A stretch of DNA of 64,000 nt from CAYSCX01 sp964429575 (GTDB lineage Bacteria > Desulfobacterota > Binatia > Binatales > Binataceae). Both the position numbers and the translations under genes were made by a program. The notes beneath the pieces were generated by a model. That model did no database searches. It was not told where the DNA came from and was given only the letters and a program-made list of their open reading frames with translations. Position 1 is the first letter of the stretch. Each line of letters begins with the position of its first letter. The stretch covers positions 86,552 through 150,551 of the forward strand of contig CAYSCX010000005.1 in NCBI GenBank assembly GCA_964429575.1, given 5' to 3'. Below are positions 41,265-48,944 of this stretch, in pieces.

Positions 41265-42683
41265 CTACTGCTTGACTTCGGCGGGCGGTGGCTTGCTCTC
41301 GCCGCGTTTCAATCCGAACTTGTCGAGCCGGTACTGGAGGGTCCGGTAGCTCATCCCGAGCATCTTCGCTGCTTTGGCGATCACCCAGTCGGTGCGCTCC
41401 ATCGCCTGCAAGATCAAATCGCGCTCGAAGTGCTCGAAGTTGATCCCTTCAGTGGGAATCTCGAACCGCTCGGAACGCGATCGATCACCCGCGCGCCCGA
41501 TCGGCTTGCGCGCCAGCACTTCCTGGGGGAGATCGCGCGGCATGATCTTGTCGCCCTCGCACAGCAGCAGCGCGCGCTCAATGGCGGATTCGAGCTGACG
41601 CACATTGCCGGGCCACGAGTAGTCCAGCAGCACTTCCATCGCCTCGCGGCTGATTTCCTTTACGCGGCCCTCGGCGAGATGACCGTACTTGGCCAGAGCG
41701 TGGCTGGTTAGCAGCGAGATATCGCCGTGGCGTTCGCGCAGCGGGGGCAGGGTGATAGTCACCACGTTGACGCGATAGTAGAGGTCCTCGCGGAAGCGCC
41801 CCTCGGCGACCTCCTCGGCAAGGTTTCGATTGGTCGCGGCGATAAGCCGCACGTCGACGCGGAACGGCTCGTTACCGCCGAGACGGCGGACTTCGCGCTC
41901 TTGAAGTACGCGCAGGATCTTTGCCTGCAATCCGGGGCCCAGGTCCGCAATCTCGTCCAGAAAAAGCGTTGACTTGTCCGCGCTCTCGATCAGTCCGACC
42001 TTGCGCTCGTTCGCGCCGGTGAACGCGCCGCGTTCGTGGCCGAAGAGTTCGTTCTCGATGAGGCTGTCAGGGATCGCCGAGCAGTTGATCGCGACAAACG
42101 GGCGCGCCGCGCGGGGCGATAGCCGGTGAATAGCGCGCGCCACTACTTCCTTGCCGGTGCCGCTCTCGCCCTGAATCAGGACAGTCGTATTCGACGGGGC
42201 AATCTTGCGGACGATGCGCAGCAATTCGAGCACGGTCGGGTCCTGTCCGATGACGCCCTCGATTTTCAGCTTGCCTTCCAGGCTTCGCCGCAGGAGCAGA
42301 TTTTCTTCCTGCAGGCTCGCAAGCTCGGCCGCCTTTGATACCGTCATCACCAGGGTTTCGCGATCGGTCGGTTTGGTCAGGTAGTAGAAGGCGCCGTTCT
42401 TCATCGCCTGGACGGCGCTATCGATGGTGCCGTGCGCGGTGAGCACTACCACCTGGGTGCCGGGGAACTGCGGACGAATTTTCGAGAGCAGTTCTTCGCC
42501 CGACATCCCGGGCATCATGAGGTCAGTCAGCACGACGTCGAAACGGCTCGACCCCAGCAGGTCGAGCGCGCGCTTGCCGACCGCCGCCTCTTCGACCGCG
42601 AAGCCTTCATCGCGCAGCGTGTCGGCGGTGATTTGCCGTTCGAGGTCGTTGTCTTCGACTACTAGTACGGATGTGCGGTTCAT
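41265..42683 (-). CDS. NtrC-family sigma-54-dependent response regulator
   Basis: A 472-residue regulator: receiver (VVEDNDLERQI, acceptor Asp in VLTDLMMPGMSGEE), AAA+ domain with Walker A GESGTGKE, the sigma-54 contact loop GAFTGA, Walker B LFLDEIADL, and a C-terminal Fis-type helix-turn-helix (WVIAKAAKMLGMSYRTLQYRLDKFGL). It activates promoters that use RpoN when phosphorylated by the kinase gene immediately upstream, with which it overlaps in an ATGA junction. Targets cannot be read here; no -24/-12 promoter was recognised with confidence in the window. Confidence 0.95.
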   Translation of the reverse strand: MNRTSVLVVEDNDLERQITADTLRDEGFAVEEAAVGKRALDLLGSSRFDVVLTDLMMPGMSGEELLSKIRPQFPGTQVVVLTAHGTIDSAVQAMKNGAFYYLTKPTDRETLVMTVSKAAELASLQEENLLLRRSLEGKLKIEGVIGQDPTVLELLRIVRKIAPSNTTVLIQGESGTGKEVVARAIHRLSPRAARPFVAINCSAIPDSLIENELFGHERGAFTGANERKVGLIESADKSTLFLDEIADLGPGLQAKILRVLQEREVRRLGGNEPFRVDVRLIAATNRNLAEEVAEGRFREDLYYRVNVVTITLPPLRERHGDISLLTSHALAKYGHLAEGRVKEISREAMEVLLDYSWPGNVRQLESAIERALLLCEGDKIMPRDLPQEVLARKPIGRAGDRSRSERFEIPTEGINFEHFERDLILQAMERTDWVIAKAAKMLGMSYRTLQYRLDKFGLKRGESKPPPAEVKQ

Positions 42684-44185
42684 ACCTGCCGGCGTGGACC
42701 GTTGGATGGGAAGGAGAAGGTTACCGTGGTACCCGGACCGGTTTCGTTCCTGCCGATTGTGATTGTACCACCATGCGTTTCAACAATCGCCTTGGATAGA
42801 AACAGTCCCAGCCCGATCCCTTCGCGCTTGGTCGTGAAGAACGGCTCGAACACGTGGCTCGCGATTTCCGGATCGATACCGGGGCCGGTATCGGAGAAGC
42901 TGACCTCAAGGTTCCCATTTAGCGGTTGGATTCCAATCGTGAGCTTGCCGCCGTCGGGCATCGCCTGAATCGCGTTGGCGACTACGTTGACGAAACAGGT
43001 GCGCAGCTTTTCCGCATCGGCGTTTAGCAGCGGCGGCGCGCCGTTCAGCGGCTGGGAGACATCAATACCCTGCACCTTGAGCTTGGAGTCGGAGATCGCG
43101 AGCACGCTGTCGATGAGCTGTCGCAGATCGGTGGGCGCAGGATGGATCTCAATCGGCCGGCCGTAGTTCAGGAAGCTCTGGATTAGTTCCGAAAGGCGGC
43201 GTACTTCGTCCTTCATGATGACCAGTTGCTGCTGGAAGCCGCCACGGTCCTGCGTCAATTGGCCGGAATATCGAGCGCGCAATTGGTCGAGCGCGAGGCT
43301 TATGAAGTTGAGCGGGTTCTTGATTTCGTGCGCCAGGCCGCCGGCGAGCTGGCCGAGCGCGGTGAAGCGCTCGAGCCGGTTCAATTCGTGTTCCCGCTCG
43401 CGAGCATGGCGGAGCTGGCTCACCATCTCATTGAAACTCCGGGTGAGCAGTCCGATTTCGTCGCGCCGGTTCGCCTCTGGAACCGGTTCCAGGCCGCGCG
43501 CTGCGATGTTCTGCGCCGCGGCCGCGACTTCGTGAATCGGCTCCACATAGCGATCCGCGAGCAGGTAGGCGAAGCCCAGACCGATCGCGAAGATCACGAA
43601 CGCGACGGTGATTTGATGCATCCGGGCTTGCTGCAGGGGCTGCGCGAACTCGGCAAAGTTGGCGACCACCCGAACATAGCCGAGCAGGTGGTCCTCGACT
43701 TTGACCGGAATCAGGTACTCGGTCGTTTCATGGAGTGGAACCACCACGCCTTGCTTGCCTTCCTCCTCGGGCAGCACAACCTGGCGCGTCACGATCGAGT
43801 CGTCGGCGGGCGGAATCACCGCGGCGCCGATCAACTTGGGGTTGGAGCTGTTGATGATGAGGTTCTGACTGGACGCGATCGATACCTCGAGTCCCTTGTT
43901 GGGCAGCTTGGCGACAAAGTCTTGCAACTGGCCGCGATCCATGCTGGTGACCGAGGTGAGTTGCTGCACGCTGATCTGGATGATGCTCGCGAGGTCCTTT
44001 ACCTTCTGCTGAGTGGTGCGAACAATCGCATCTTGAGTACCCAGGCTCACCCACACCTCGGCGCCCAGAGTCAGTCCGAGCAGGACCACCATTAGAAGTA
44101 TGAGCTTCGCTTTTAGATTCAGCACCGGAAGCCAGCCGCCCAGCGCGTCTCTCCACTCGCGTATCATTCTCATCGGCCGATCCAT
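42680..44185 (-). CDS. Membrane sensor histidine kinase (HAMP-HisKA-HATPase)
   Basis: A 500-residue NtrB/AtoS-like kinase. Two transmembrane helices (LKAKLILLMVVLLGLTLGAEVW near residue 25, ITVAFVIFAIGLGFAYLLA near 195) bracket a periplasmic sensor domain. HAMP follows, then HisKA with the acceptor His in LAHEIKNPLNFIS, and an ATPase domain with NVVANAIQAMP, DTGPGID and GIGLGLFLS. The ATG at 44185 is preceded by a GGGGGTGA-like site; the open frame runs 14 residues further. Its TGA overlaps the NtrC-type start. Confidence 0.93.
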   Translation of the reverse strand: MDRPMRMIREWRDALGGWLPVLNLKAKLILLMVVLLGLTLGAEVWVSLGTQDAIVRTTQQKVKDLASIIQISVQQLTSVTSMDRGQLQDFVAKLPNKGLEVSIASSQNLIINSSNPKLIGAAVIPPADDSIVTRQVVLPEEEGKQGVVVPLHETTEYLIPVKVEDHLLGYVRVVANFAEFAQPLQQARMHQITVAFVIFAIGLGFAYLLADRYVEPIHEVAAAAQNIAARGLEPVPEANRRDEIGLLTRSFNEMVSQLRHAREREHELNRLERFTALGQLAGGLAHEIKNPLNFISLALDQLRARYSGQLTQDRGGFQQQLVIMKDEVRRLSELIQSFLNYGRPIEIHPAPTDLRQLIDSVLAISDSKLKVQGIDVSQPLNGAPPLLNADAEKLRTCFVNVVANAIQAMPDGGKLTIGIQPLNGNLEVSFSDTGPGIDPEIASHVFEPFFTTKREGIGLGLFLSKAIVETHGGTITIGRNETGPGTTVTFSFPSNGPRRQV

Positions 44186-44356
44186 AATCGTCACCCCCGG
44201 CCGCGCGCCGAGCCTGGTGCACGCCACCAGGTATTATTCACGAACTGCCGCTCTCTATGGCGCGCATCCGAACATTCTACCAGCGTAGAAGAGCGCGACG
44301 GCCATCGCGGCCACCAGCATCAGGCGCTCAGAGCCGGTCAGGTAGTCGGGCAAACG

Positions 44357-44797
44357 CTACTTACTCTCGGCGAACCGGGCGCGGAAAATGTCACGGATTT
44401 GATCGATCGAGACGCCCTGGTTCGCCAGCACGCGCGCTTCGCGCGCCTCGGCAACGCAGATCGAGCAAGTCGCGCCGTGCCGGTCGCGGAAGCAGTCGAG
44501 GAGATTCTGATGTCCGTCGGTGCGGTCACATCCGCAGTAGCAATGGAGCTGCGCAAGCAGGGCGGGATCGCTCTGCGCGATTTCGTACGCTTCGCGCACC
44601 GGGCCTTGAAAAAGCCCAGGCTCGAGCGTCAGCCGCGGCGCGCTCCTGTCGTCGGCGTGCAGGCAGCATTGCTCGCCGCTTGAGGTGGCCGCCGGCGCAC
44701 CGGCGTCGCGCGTGCGTGCGATTCCTGCGTAGCCGAGGGCGCCGATGGCGATTACAGCGCCGAGCCCGGCCAACCCTATGTTTCGCCGCTTCGACAT
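44357..44797 (-). CDS. CYCGC-motif (PCYCGC-like) exported protein
   Basis: A 146-residue protein with an N-terminal hydrophobic helix (LAGLGAVIAIGALGYAGI) that anchors or exports it. The hallmark HCYCGCDRTDGHQNLLDCF, followed by CSICVAEAREARVLANQGVSIDQIRDIFRARF, resembles the PCYCGC-motif protein family of unknown function. The two cysteine pairs could bind metal or form disulfides; additional Cys-Cys (QCCLHADD) precedes. ATG at 44797 chosen; it has a GGGAGC 11 bp upstream. It is the third gene of nadA-nrtR-this. Confidence 0.82.
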   Translation of the reverse strand: MSKRRNIGLAGLGAVIAIGALGYAGIARTRDAGAPAATSSGEQCCLHADDRSAPRLTLEPGLFQGPVREAYEIAQSDPALLAQLHCYCGCDRTDGHQNLLDCFRDRHGATCSICVAEAREARVLANQGVSIDQIRDIFRARFAESK

Positions 44798-44816
44798 GCC
44801 CAAGCTGCTCCCAACA

Positions 44817-45521
44817 TCATAGCATCTCGACCAGTTGCAGGCGGTGCTGCGCAAAACTGTACAGCGCCGCCGGCCGATGGGCGCCGCGGCGCGATGATGG
44901 TTGTTTGCGCAATAGATTCATCGCGGCTATTCGCCGGCGAAAATTGCGCCGGTCAATCGGGCGGCCAAGTATCTTCGCGTACAGCTCCTCGAGTTCCGCG
45001 AAAGTGAACTCGCGCGGCAGCAGCGCGTAGGCGATATTGCTGTACTCCAGCTTCGACTTGAGGCGCCGAAGCGCGTACTCCGCCATCAGTGAATGATCAT
45101 ACGCCAGCGGCGCAAGCCTGGACACCTCGTACCATTTGCCCCCCAAGTACTTCCCGCGCGGCGCGTTGACCCGCGACGGGTCGGCGACTAGAGCCATGTA
45201 CGCGACCGACACGACGTGCGCGCGCGGATCTCGGGACGGATCGCCGAAGGTGAAGAGCTGTTCAAGATAGGTACGGTCGAGTCCAGTCGAGGCGCTTAGC
45301 TCGCGACGCGCCGCGTCATCGAGCAGCTCGCCCACCCGTACCAGTCCGCCCGGGAAAGCCCATCGCCCGCGATTCGGTCCACGGCCGAGCTGAACCAGAA
45401 AGGTTTTGAGACGCCCGCCCTCGAGCGCGAACAGAACCGTATCGACTGCGACCTTTGGGCGCGCGTGGCGGCTGCTGAATCGCAGTCGGGCGGCTGGTAA
45501 TGCTGCTGCCGCCGATGTCAC
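44817..45521 (-). CDS. nrtR: NrtR-like Nudix-family transcriptional regulator
   Basis: A 234-residue protein with an N-terminal Nudix domain and a C-terminal winged-helix-like region (FTFAELEELYAKILGRPIDRRNFRRRIAAMNLL). The Nudix box GLVRVGELLDDAARRELSASTGL keeps the RE but replaces the catalytic Glu-Glu with Ser-Ala, so it should not hydrolyse. That is what is known for NrtR proteins, which sense ADP-ribose-type metabolites and repress NAD synthesis genes. The gene overlaps nadA (GTGA), placing the regulator with its probable target. Operator not identified. Confidence 0.85.
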   Translation of the reverse strand: MTSAAAALPAARLRFSSRHARPKVAVDTVLFALEGGRLKTFLVQLGRGPNRGRWAFPGGLVRVGELLDDAARRELSASTGLDRTYLEQLFTFGDPSRDPRAHVVSVAYMALVADPSRVNAPRGKYLGGKWYEVSRLAPLAYDHSLMAEYALRRLKSKLEYSNIAYALLPREFTFAELEELYAKILGRPIDRRNFRRRIAAMNLLRKQPSSRRGAHRPAALYSFAQHRLQLVEML

Positions 45522-46537
45522 GCGCCCAGTTCAAGCATCCGTTCCAGCGCTCGGCGCGCTCCATCGCGCACCTCGTCGGAAAGCGTGATCTCGAAGCGGA
45601 GGTTTTGCAGCGAATCGACCACCCCCGGTAGCGTGATCATCTTCATGTAGCGGCAGAGCTTGCACGCCTTGAAGAATCGCTTGTCGGGCAGCTCCATCAG
45701 CAGCCGGTCGGAAAGCCCGCACTCGGTCACCACCAGGAACTTGTCGGCATCGCTCTCGCGCGCGTAGCGGACCATCGCGGAAGTCGAGAGCACCGCATCG
45801 GCCAGCGCGAGCACGTCGGTGCGGCACTCCGGATGGGCGAGCACCTTGATGCCGGGAATCGCGCGCTTAACGCGGTCAACTTCGGCGGCTGTTATTTGAT
45901 GGTGGACGTAGCAATTCCCGTCCCACGAAATAATCTGCTTTCGCGTCTGCGACTGCACGTAATTCGCGAGGTTTTGATCGGGAACGAACAGCACATGCTC
46001 GGAGTCAATCGCCTCGACAATCTGAACCGCGTTCGCGGAGGTGCAGCACGCATCGGAGAGAGCTTTCACATCGGCCGTGCAGTTGACGTATGAAACCACC
46101 CGCAGGTCCGGGTAAATCGCCGCCAGCTCCGCCTTGCGCTCCGCGAGCGCGTCGGCCGTGACGCTGTCGGCGAGCGAGCAGCCGGCGCGCAGATCGGGCA
46201 GCAACACCATGCGTTCCGGATTGAAGACCTTCGCCGTCTCGGCCATGAAGTGCACGCCGCAGAAAACGATGACGTCGGCGTCGCGCACGTCGCGCGCCTT
46301 GCGTGCAAGCTCGAGCGAATCACCGATGAAGTCGGCGACTTCGAAAATCTCGGGCCGCTGATAGTTGTGGGCGAGCACCACGGCGCGGCGCGCACGTTTG
46401 AGTTCGTGGACCTCCGCGATCATCGCGGCGTACCGGTCGCAGGTGCCGAGGTCGTAGCCCGACTCGCCCAGCGCCGCGAGTTTCTCGTAGAGCGCGTGAG
46501 CGTCGATCGGGCTGGCGGCGGCGGTTGCTTGGTTCAC
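45518..46537 (-). CDS. nadA: Quinolinate synthase A
   Basis: A 339-residue [4Fe-4S] enzyme that condenses iminoaspartate with DHAP to quinolinate in NAD synthesis. Three cluster cysteines are placed as in the family: near VVSYVNCTADVKALSDACCTSANA, VVTECGLSDRL and FKACKLCRYMKM. VLAHNYQRPEIFEVADFIGDSLELA and VFCGVHFMAETAKVFNP are the other landmarks. The GTG at 46537 is supported by GGAG 8 bp before; longer in-frame starts read non-conserved residues. Its partner nadB is not in the window. Confidence 0.94.
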   Translation of the reverse strand: MNQATAAASPIDAHALYEKLAALGESGYDLGTCDRYAAMIAEVHELKRARRAVVLAHNYQRPEIFEVADFIGDSLELARKARDVRDADVIVFCGVHFMAETAKVFNPERMVLLPDLRAGCSLADSVTADALAERKAELAAIYPDLRVVSYVNCTADVKALSDACCTSANAVQIVEAIDSEHVLFVPDQNLANYVQSQTRKQIISWDGNCYVHHQITAAEVDRVKRAIPGIKVLAHPECRTDVLALADAVLSTSAMVRYARESDADKFLVVTECGLSDRLLMELPDKRFFKACKLCRYMKMITLPGVVDSLQNLRFEITLSDEVRDGARRALERMLELGA

Positions 46538-47018
46538 GGGGATGCTCCGCAGTGCAAACTTGCAGCTACTTTGCGTCGGATTGACACTTACTCTACCAAC
46601 TTGGCGGCGGCCGATGCAAGGGAAAAGCGCGGCAGGCTGGTGCCGTTCCAACCCCGCCCCGGCCCTCACTTGGACTGGACTCTTTCTCTTTTAACAAACC
46701 CTCTCAGCTGGCGGTGCATACGCGAAGCTGCCGAGGTGCGCTTGTTTCAATAGCGGCTCGCTGCTGCGGCGGCACAATCGAAGTTGAGGCGCGGCGATGT
46801 ACCAAAGACGGCGCGGCATTGTGGGACATCGCGGCTGCGGCACAGGAGCGGTTTGCACCCGTGCAAGGCGGGCGACCGCGTTAGGGCGGCCCAAGCGCGG
46901 CTCTACACGGATAAGAGGAGCCTTCGCACCGGCGCTCTGTCGCACTTCTCTACACCATGTATCAAAAGCGCGACGGCACCTCGATTGCTGTGTAACCGAT
47001 GGAAGGAAAATCTTGACA
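46538..47018. other. Non-coding region between nadA and the subtilisin gene
   Basis: A 481-bp divergent spacer. It holds the nadA promoter and the 5' region of the protease gene. No confident gene, tRNA or riboswitch is seen. A plus-strand ORF upstream of the protease start is in frame with it but lacks a ribosome site or signal-like character. Confidence 0.55.
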
Positions 47019-48836
47019 ATGCGTTATGTCCCGAATCAGGTCGCTTCACTGGGCTTCCAGAGCCGCCCAGACAACGCGCGGGTCTCGATGCGCGCGCTGG
47101 CCGCATTGGCGCTCGCGGTTCTTCTGCTGCCATCCGCTGAGCCCGCGCGCGCGGCCGGCGACGACTGGGCGCCGGACCGGCTCGTAGTTCAGGCGCGCGG
47201 CGGAGTGCCGCCAGATGTCGCGCAGAAAATCTTCGCGCGTCACGGCGCGGAGGTAATCGAAGAGATCCCCGAACTCAACACCTACGTGCTGCGCGTTCGT
47301 CCGTCGCAACTCAGCAAGGTCGAGGCGGGACTCTCAACCAGCCGTCATCTGAAGTCGATCGGCAAGGACTATCTGCGTTACCTGCAGACCACCGCGCCGA
47401 ACGACTACTGGTATCCGGGACAGTGGCACCTTGCGAAGATTCAGGCCCCGCAGGCGTGGGACTACACGGTCGGAAGTTCCGAAATCGTGATCGCGGTGGT
47501 CGATAGCGGCGTGACCCCAGTGCCGGACCTCGCCTCGAAGCTGCTCGCCGGCGTGAATCTGATCGACGCGGGCGATACCAGCGATGGCCTCAATCACGGC
47601 ACCCCGGTTGCGGGTGTTGCCGCGGCGGCGACCAACAATGCCACGGGCGTCGCGGGGGTGAACTGGGCGAGCAACGTTCTGCCGGTTAAGATTTACAGCA
47701 GCTCGGGCGCGACGACCTGCTCGGCGGTCGTCAGTGGCATCAAATGGGCGGCTGATCACGGCGCCAAAGTGATCAACATGAGCTTTGGCGGCGCCAGCCC
47801 GTGTGCCGGCGAGTCGAGCGCGATCGACTACGCCTGGAACAAGGGCGCAGTGCTGGTTGCGGCGGCGGGAAATGAGGCATCGACAACGCCCACTTACCCC
47901 GCGGCCTACAACAATGTGATCGCGGTTGCCGCCTCAAGGTCTGACGACACGCTGGATCCGAATTCGAACTCGGGCAGCTGGCTCAGCGTAGCCGCGCCCG
48001 GAGTGGGAATTTACACGACCTACAACACCGGCAAGTACTCGGCCAGCGCAGGAACGTCGATCGCTGCGCCGGTCGTGTCTGGTCTCGCCGCCCTGGTACT
48101 CGCGGCCAATCCGACCCTCAGCAGCGCGCAGGTGAAGGCGCTCGTCGAAGACAACGCGGACGATCTTGGCGCGCCCGGCTTTGACAACACCTACGGATGG
48201 GGCAGGGTGAACGCGTACAAGGCGGTGATGGCGGCCGGCGCAACTCCGCCGCCTGCCGCGGACACGATGCCACCGGTGACGTCGATCAGCTCACCCAACG
48301 ACGCCACCAGCGTGTCGGGACTAACGACAGTCAACGTCTCAGCCAGCGACGACACCGGCGTGACGCGGGTCGAGCTTTACGTTGACGGCGCGGTGTTCGC
48401 CAGTGATCCGACGGCGCCGCACTCCTTCGCGTGGGACACCTCCGTAGTCAATAACGGAACGCACAGCTTGGAGGCGGTCGCCTACGATGCGGCCGGCAAC
48501 TCGGGAGACTCGAACCTGGTCAGCGTCACCGTGGACAACTCCGCGCCCGCGCCGGCGCCGCCGACGGTCGATATCAGCTCGCCGGTCAACGGAAGTTCGG
48601 TTACCGGCACGGTGAAGATCAAGGTGTCGGCGAACGGCAGCTCGACGATCAAGAAGATCGAAGCGTACGCGGACGGCAACCTCGTCGGTTCCAATGGGTG
48701 TACATCGACGTCGTGCTCGGCGACCTTTCGCTGGAATTCGAAGCCCGCAGCGGCTGGCCAGCACACGCTCAGCGCGAAGGCCTACGATGCGGCAGGGAAC
48801 GTTGGCGCCAGCAGCGACGTCAACGTGTGGAAGTAA
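47019..48836 (+). CDS. Secreted subtilisin-family (S8) serine protease with Ig-like repeats
   Basis: A 605-residue extracellular protease. Signal peptide at about residues 20-45 (MRALAALALAVLLLPSAEPARA); a short inhibitor-like propeptide (RLVVQARGGVPPDVAQKIFARHGAEVIEEIPELNTYVLRV); then the S8 domain with D162 (AVVDSGV), H193 (NHGTPVAGV) and S347 (GTSIAAPVVSG). After a Pro-rich linker, two Ig-like domains of about 90 residues each follow (VDGAVFASDPTAPHSFAWDT; YADGNLVGSNGCTSTSCSATF), probably for substrate or surface binding. GGAAGG lies about 10 bp before the ATG. The final residues VNVWK and a terminator show the natural end. Confidence 0.93.
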   Translation: MRYVPNQVASLGFQSRPDNARVSMRALAALALAVLLLPSAEPARAAGDDWAPDRLVVQARGGVPPDVAQKIFARHGAEVIEEIPELNTYVLRVRPSQLSKVEAGLSTSRHLKSIGKDYLRYLQTTAPNDYWYPGQWHLAKIQAPQAWDYTVGSSEIVIAVVDSGVTPVPDLASKLLAGVNLIDAGDTSDGLNHGTPVAGVAAAATNNATGVAGVNWASNVLPVKIYSSSGATTCSAVVSGIKWAADHGAKVINMSFGGASPCAGESSAIDYAWNKGAVLVAAAGNEASTTPTYPAAYNNVIAVAASRSDDTLDPNSNSGSWLSVAAPGVGIYTTYNTGKYSASAGTSIAAPVVSGLAALVLAANPTLSSAQVKALVEDNADDLGAPGFDNTYGWGRVNAYKAVMAAGATPPPAADTMPPVTSISSPNDATSVSGLTTVNVSASDDTGVTRVELYVDGAVFASDPTAPHSFAWDTSVVNNGTHSLEAVAYDAAGNSGDSNLVSVTVDNSAPAPAPPTVDISSPVNGSSVTGTVKIKVSANGSSTIKKIEAYADGNLVGSNGCTSTSCSATFRWNSKPAAAGQHTLSAKAYDAAGNVGASSDVNVWK

Positions 48837-48874
48837 CCGGGCGCGCCGCAAAAGCGCGCCGCACCAAATGAGAA

Positions 48875-48911
48875 GGGCCGCGGGTTTCTAACCGGCGGCC
48901 CTTCGTCGTTT
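48875..48911. terminator. Hairpin terminator between convergent secreted-protein genes
   Basis: GGGCCGC (48875-48881) pairs with GCGGCCC (48895-48901), and GGTT/AACC continues the stem after one mismatch, giving a compact GC-rich hairpin followed by TTCGTCGTTT. It lies between the subtilisin stop and the end of the minus-strand gene at 48945, so it could act on both. Confidence 0.7.
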
Positions 48912-48944
48912 CAGAGCCGTCCTCCCAGATGCCTCACCCTGCAA

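Noticed and set aside
46784..47018. A possible c-di-GMP (GEMM) riboswitch before the subtilisin gene
   Set aside because: TAACCGATGG near 46993 resembles the 3' end of that riboswitch class, but the upstream GACGCAAAGCC-type core and the paired GGAC/GCC elements are missing.
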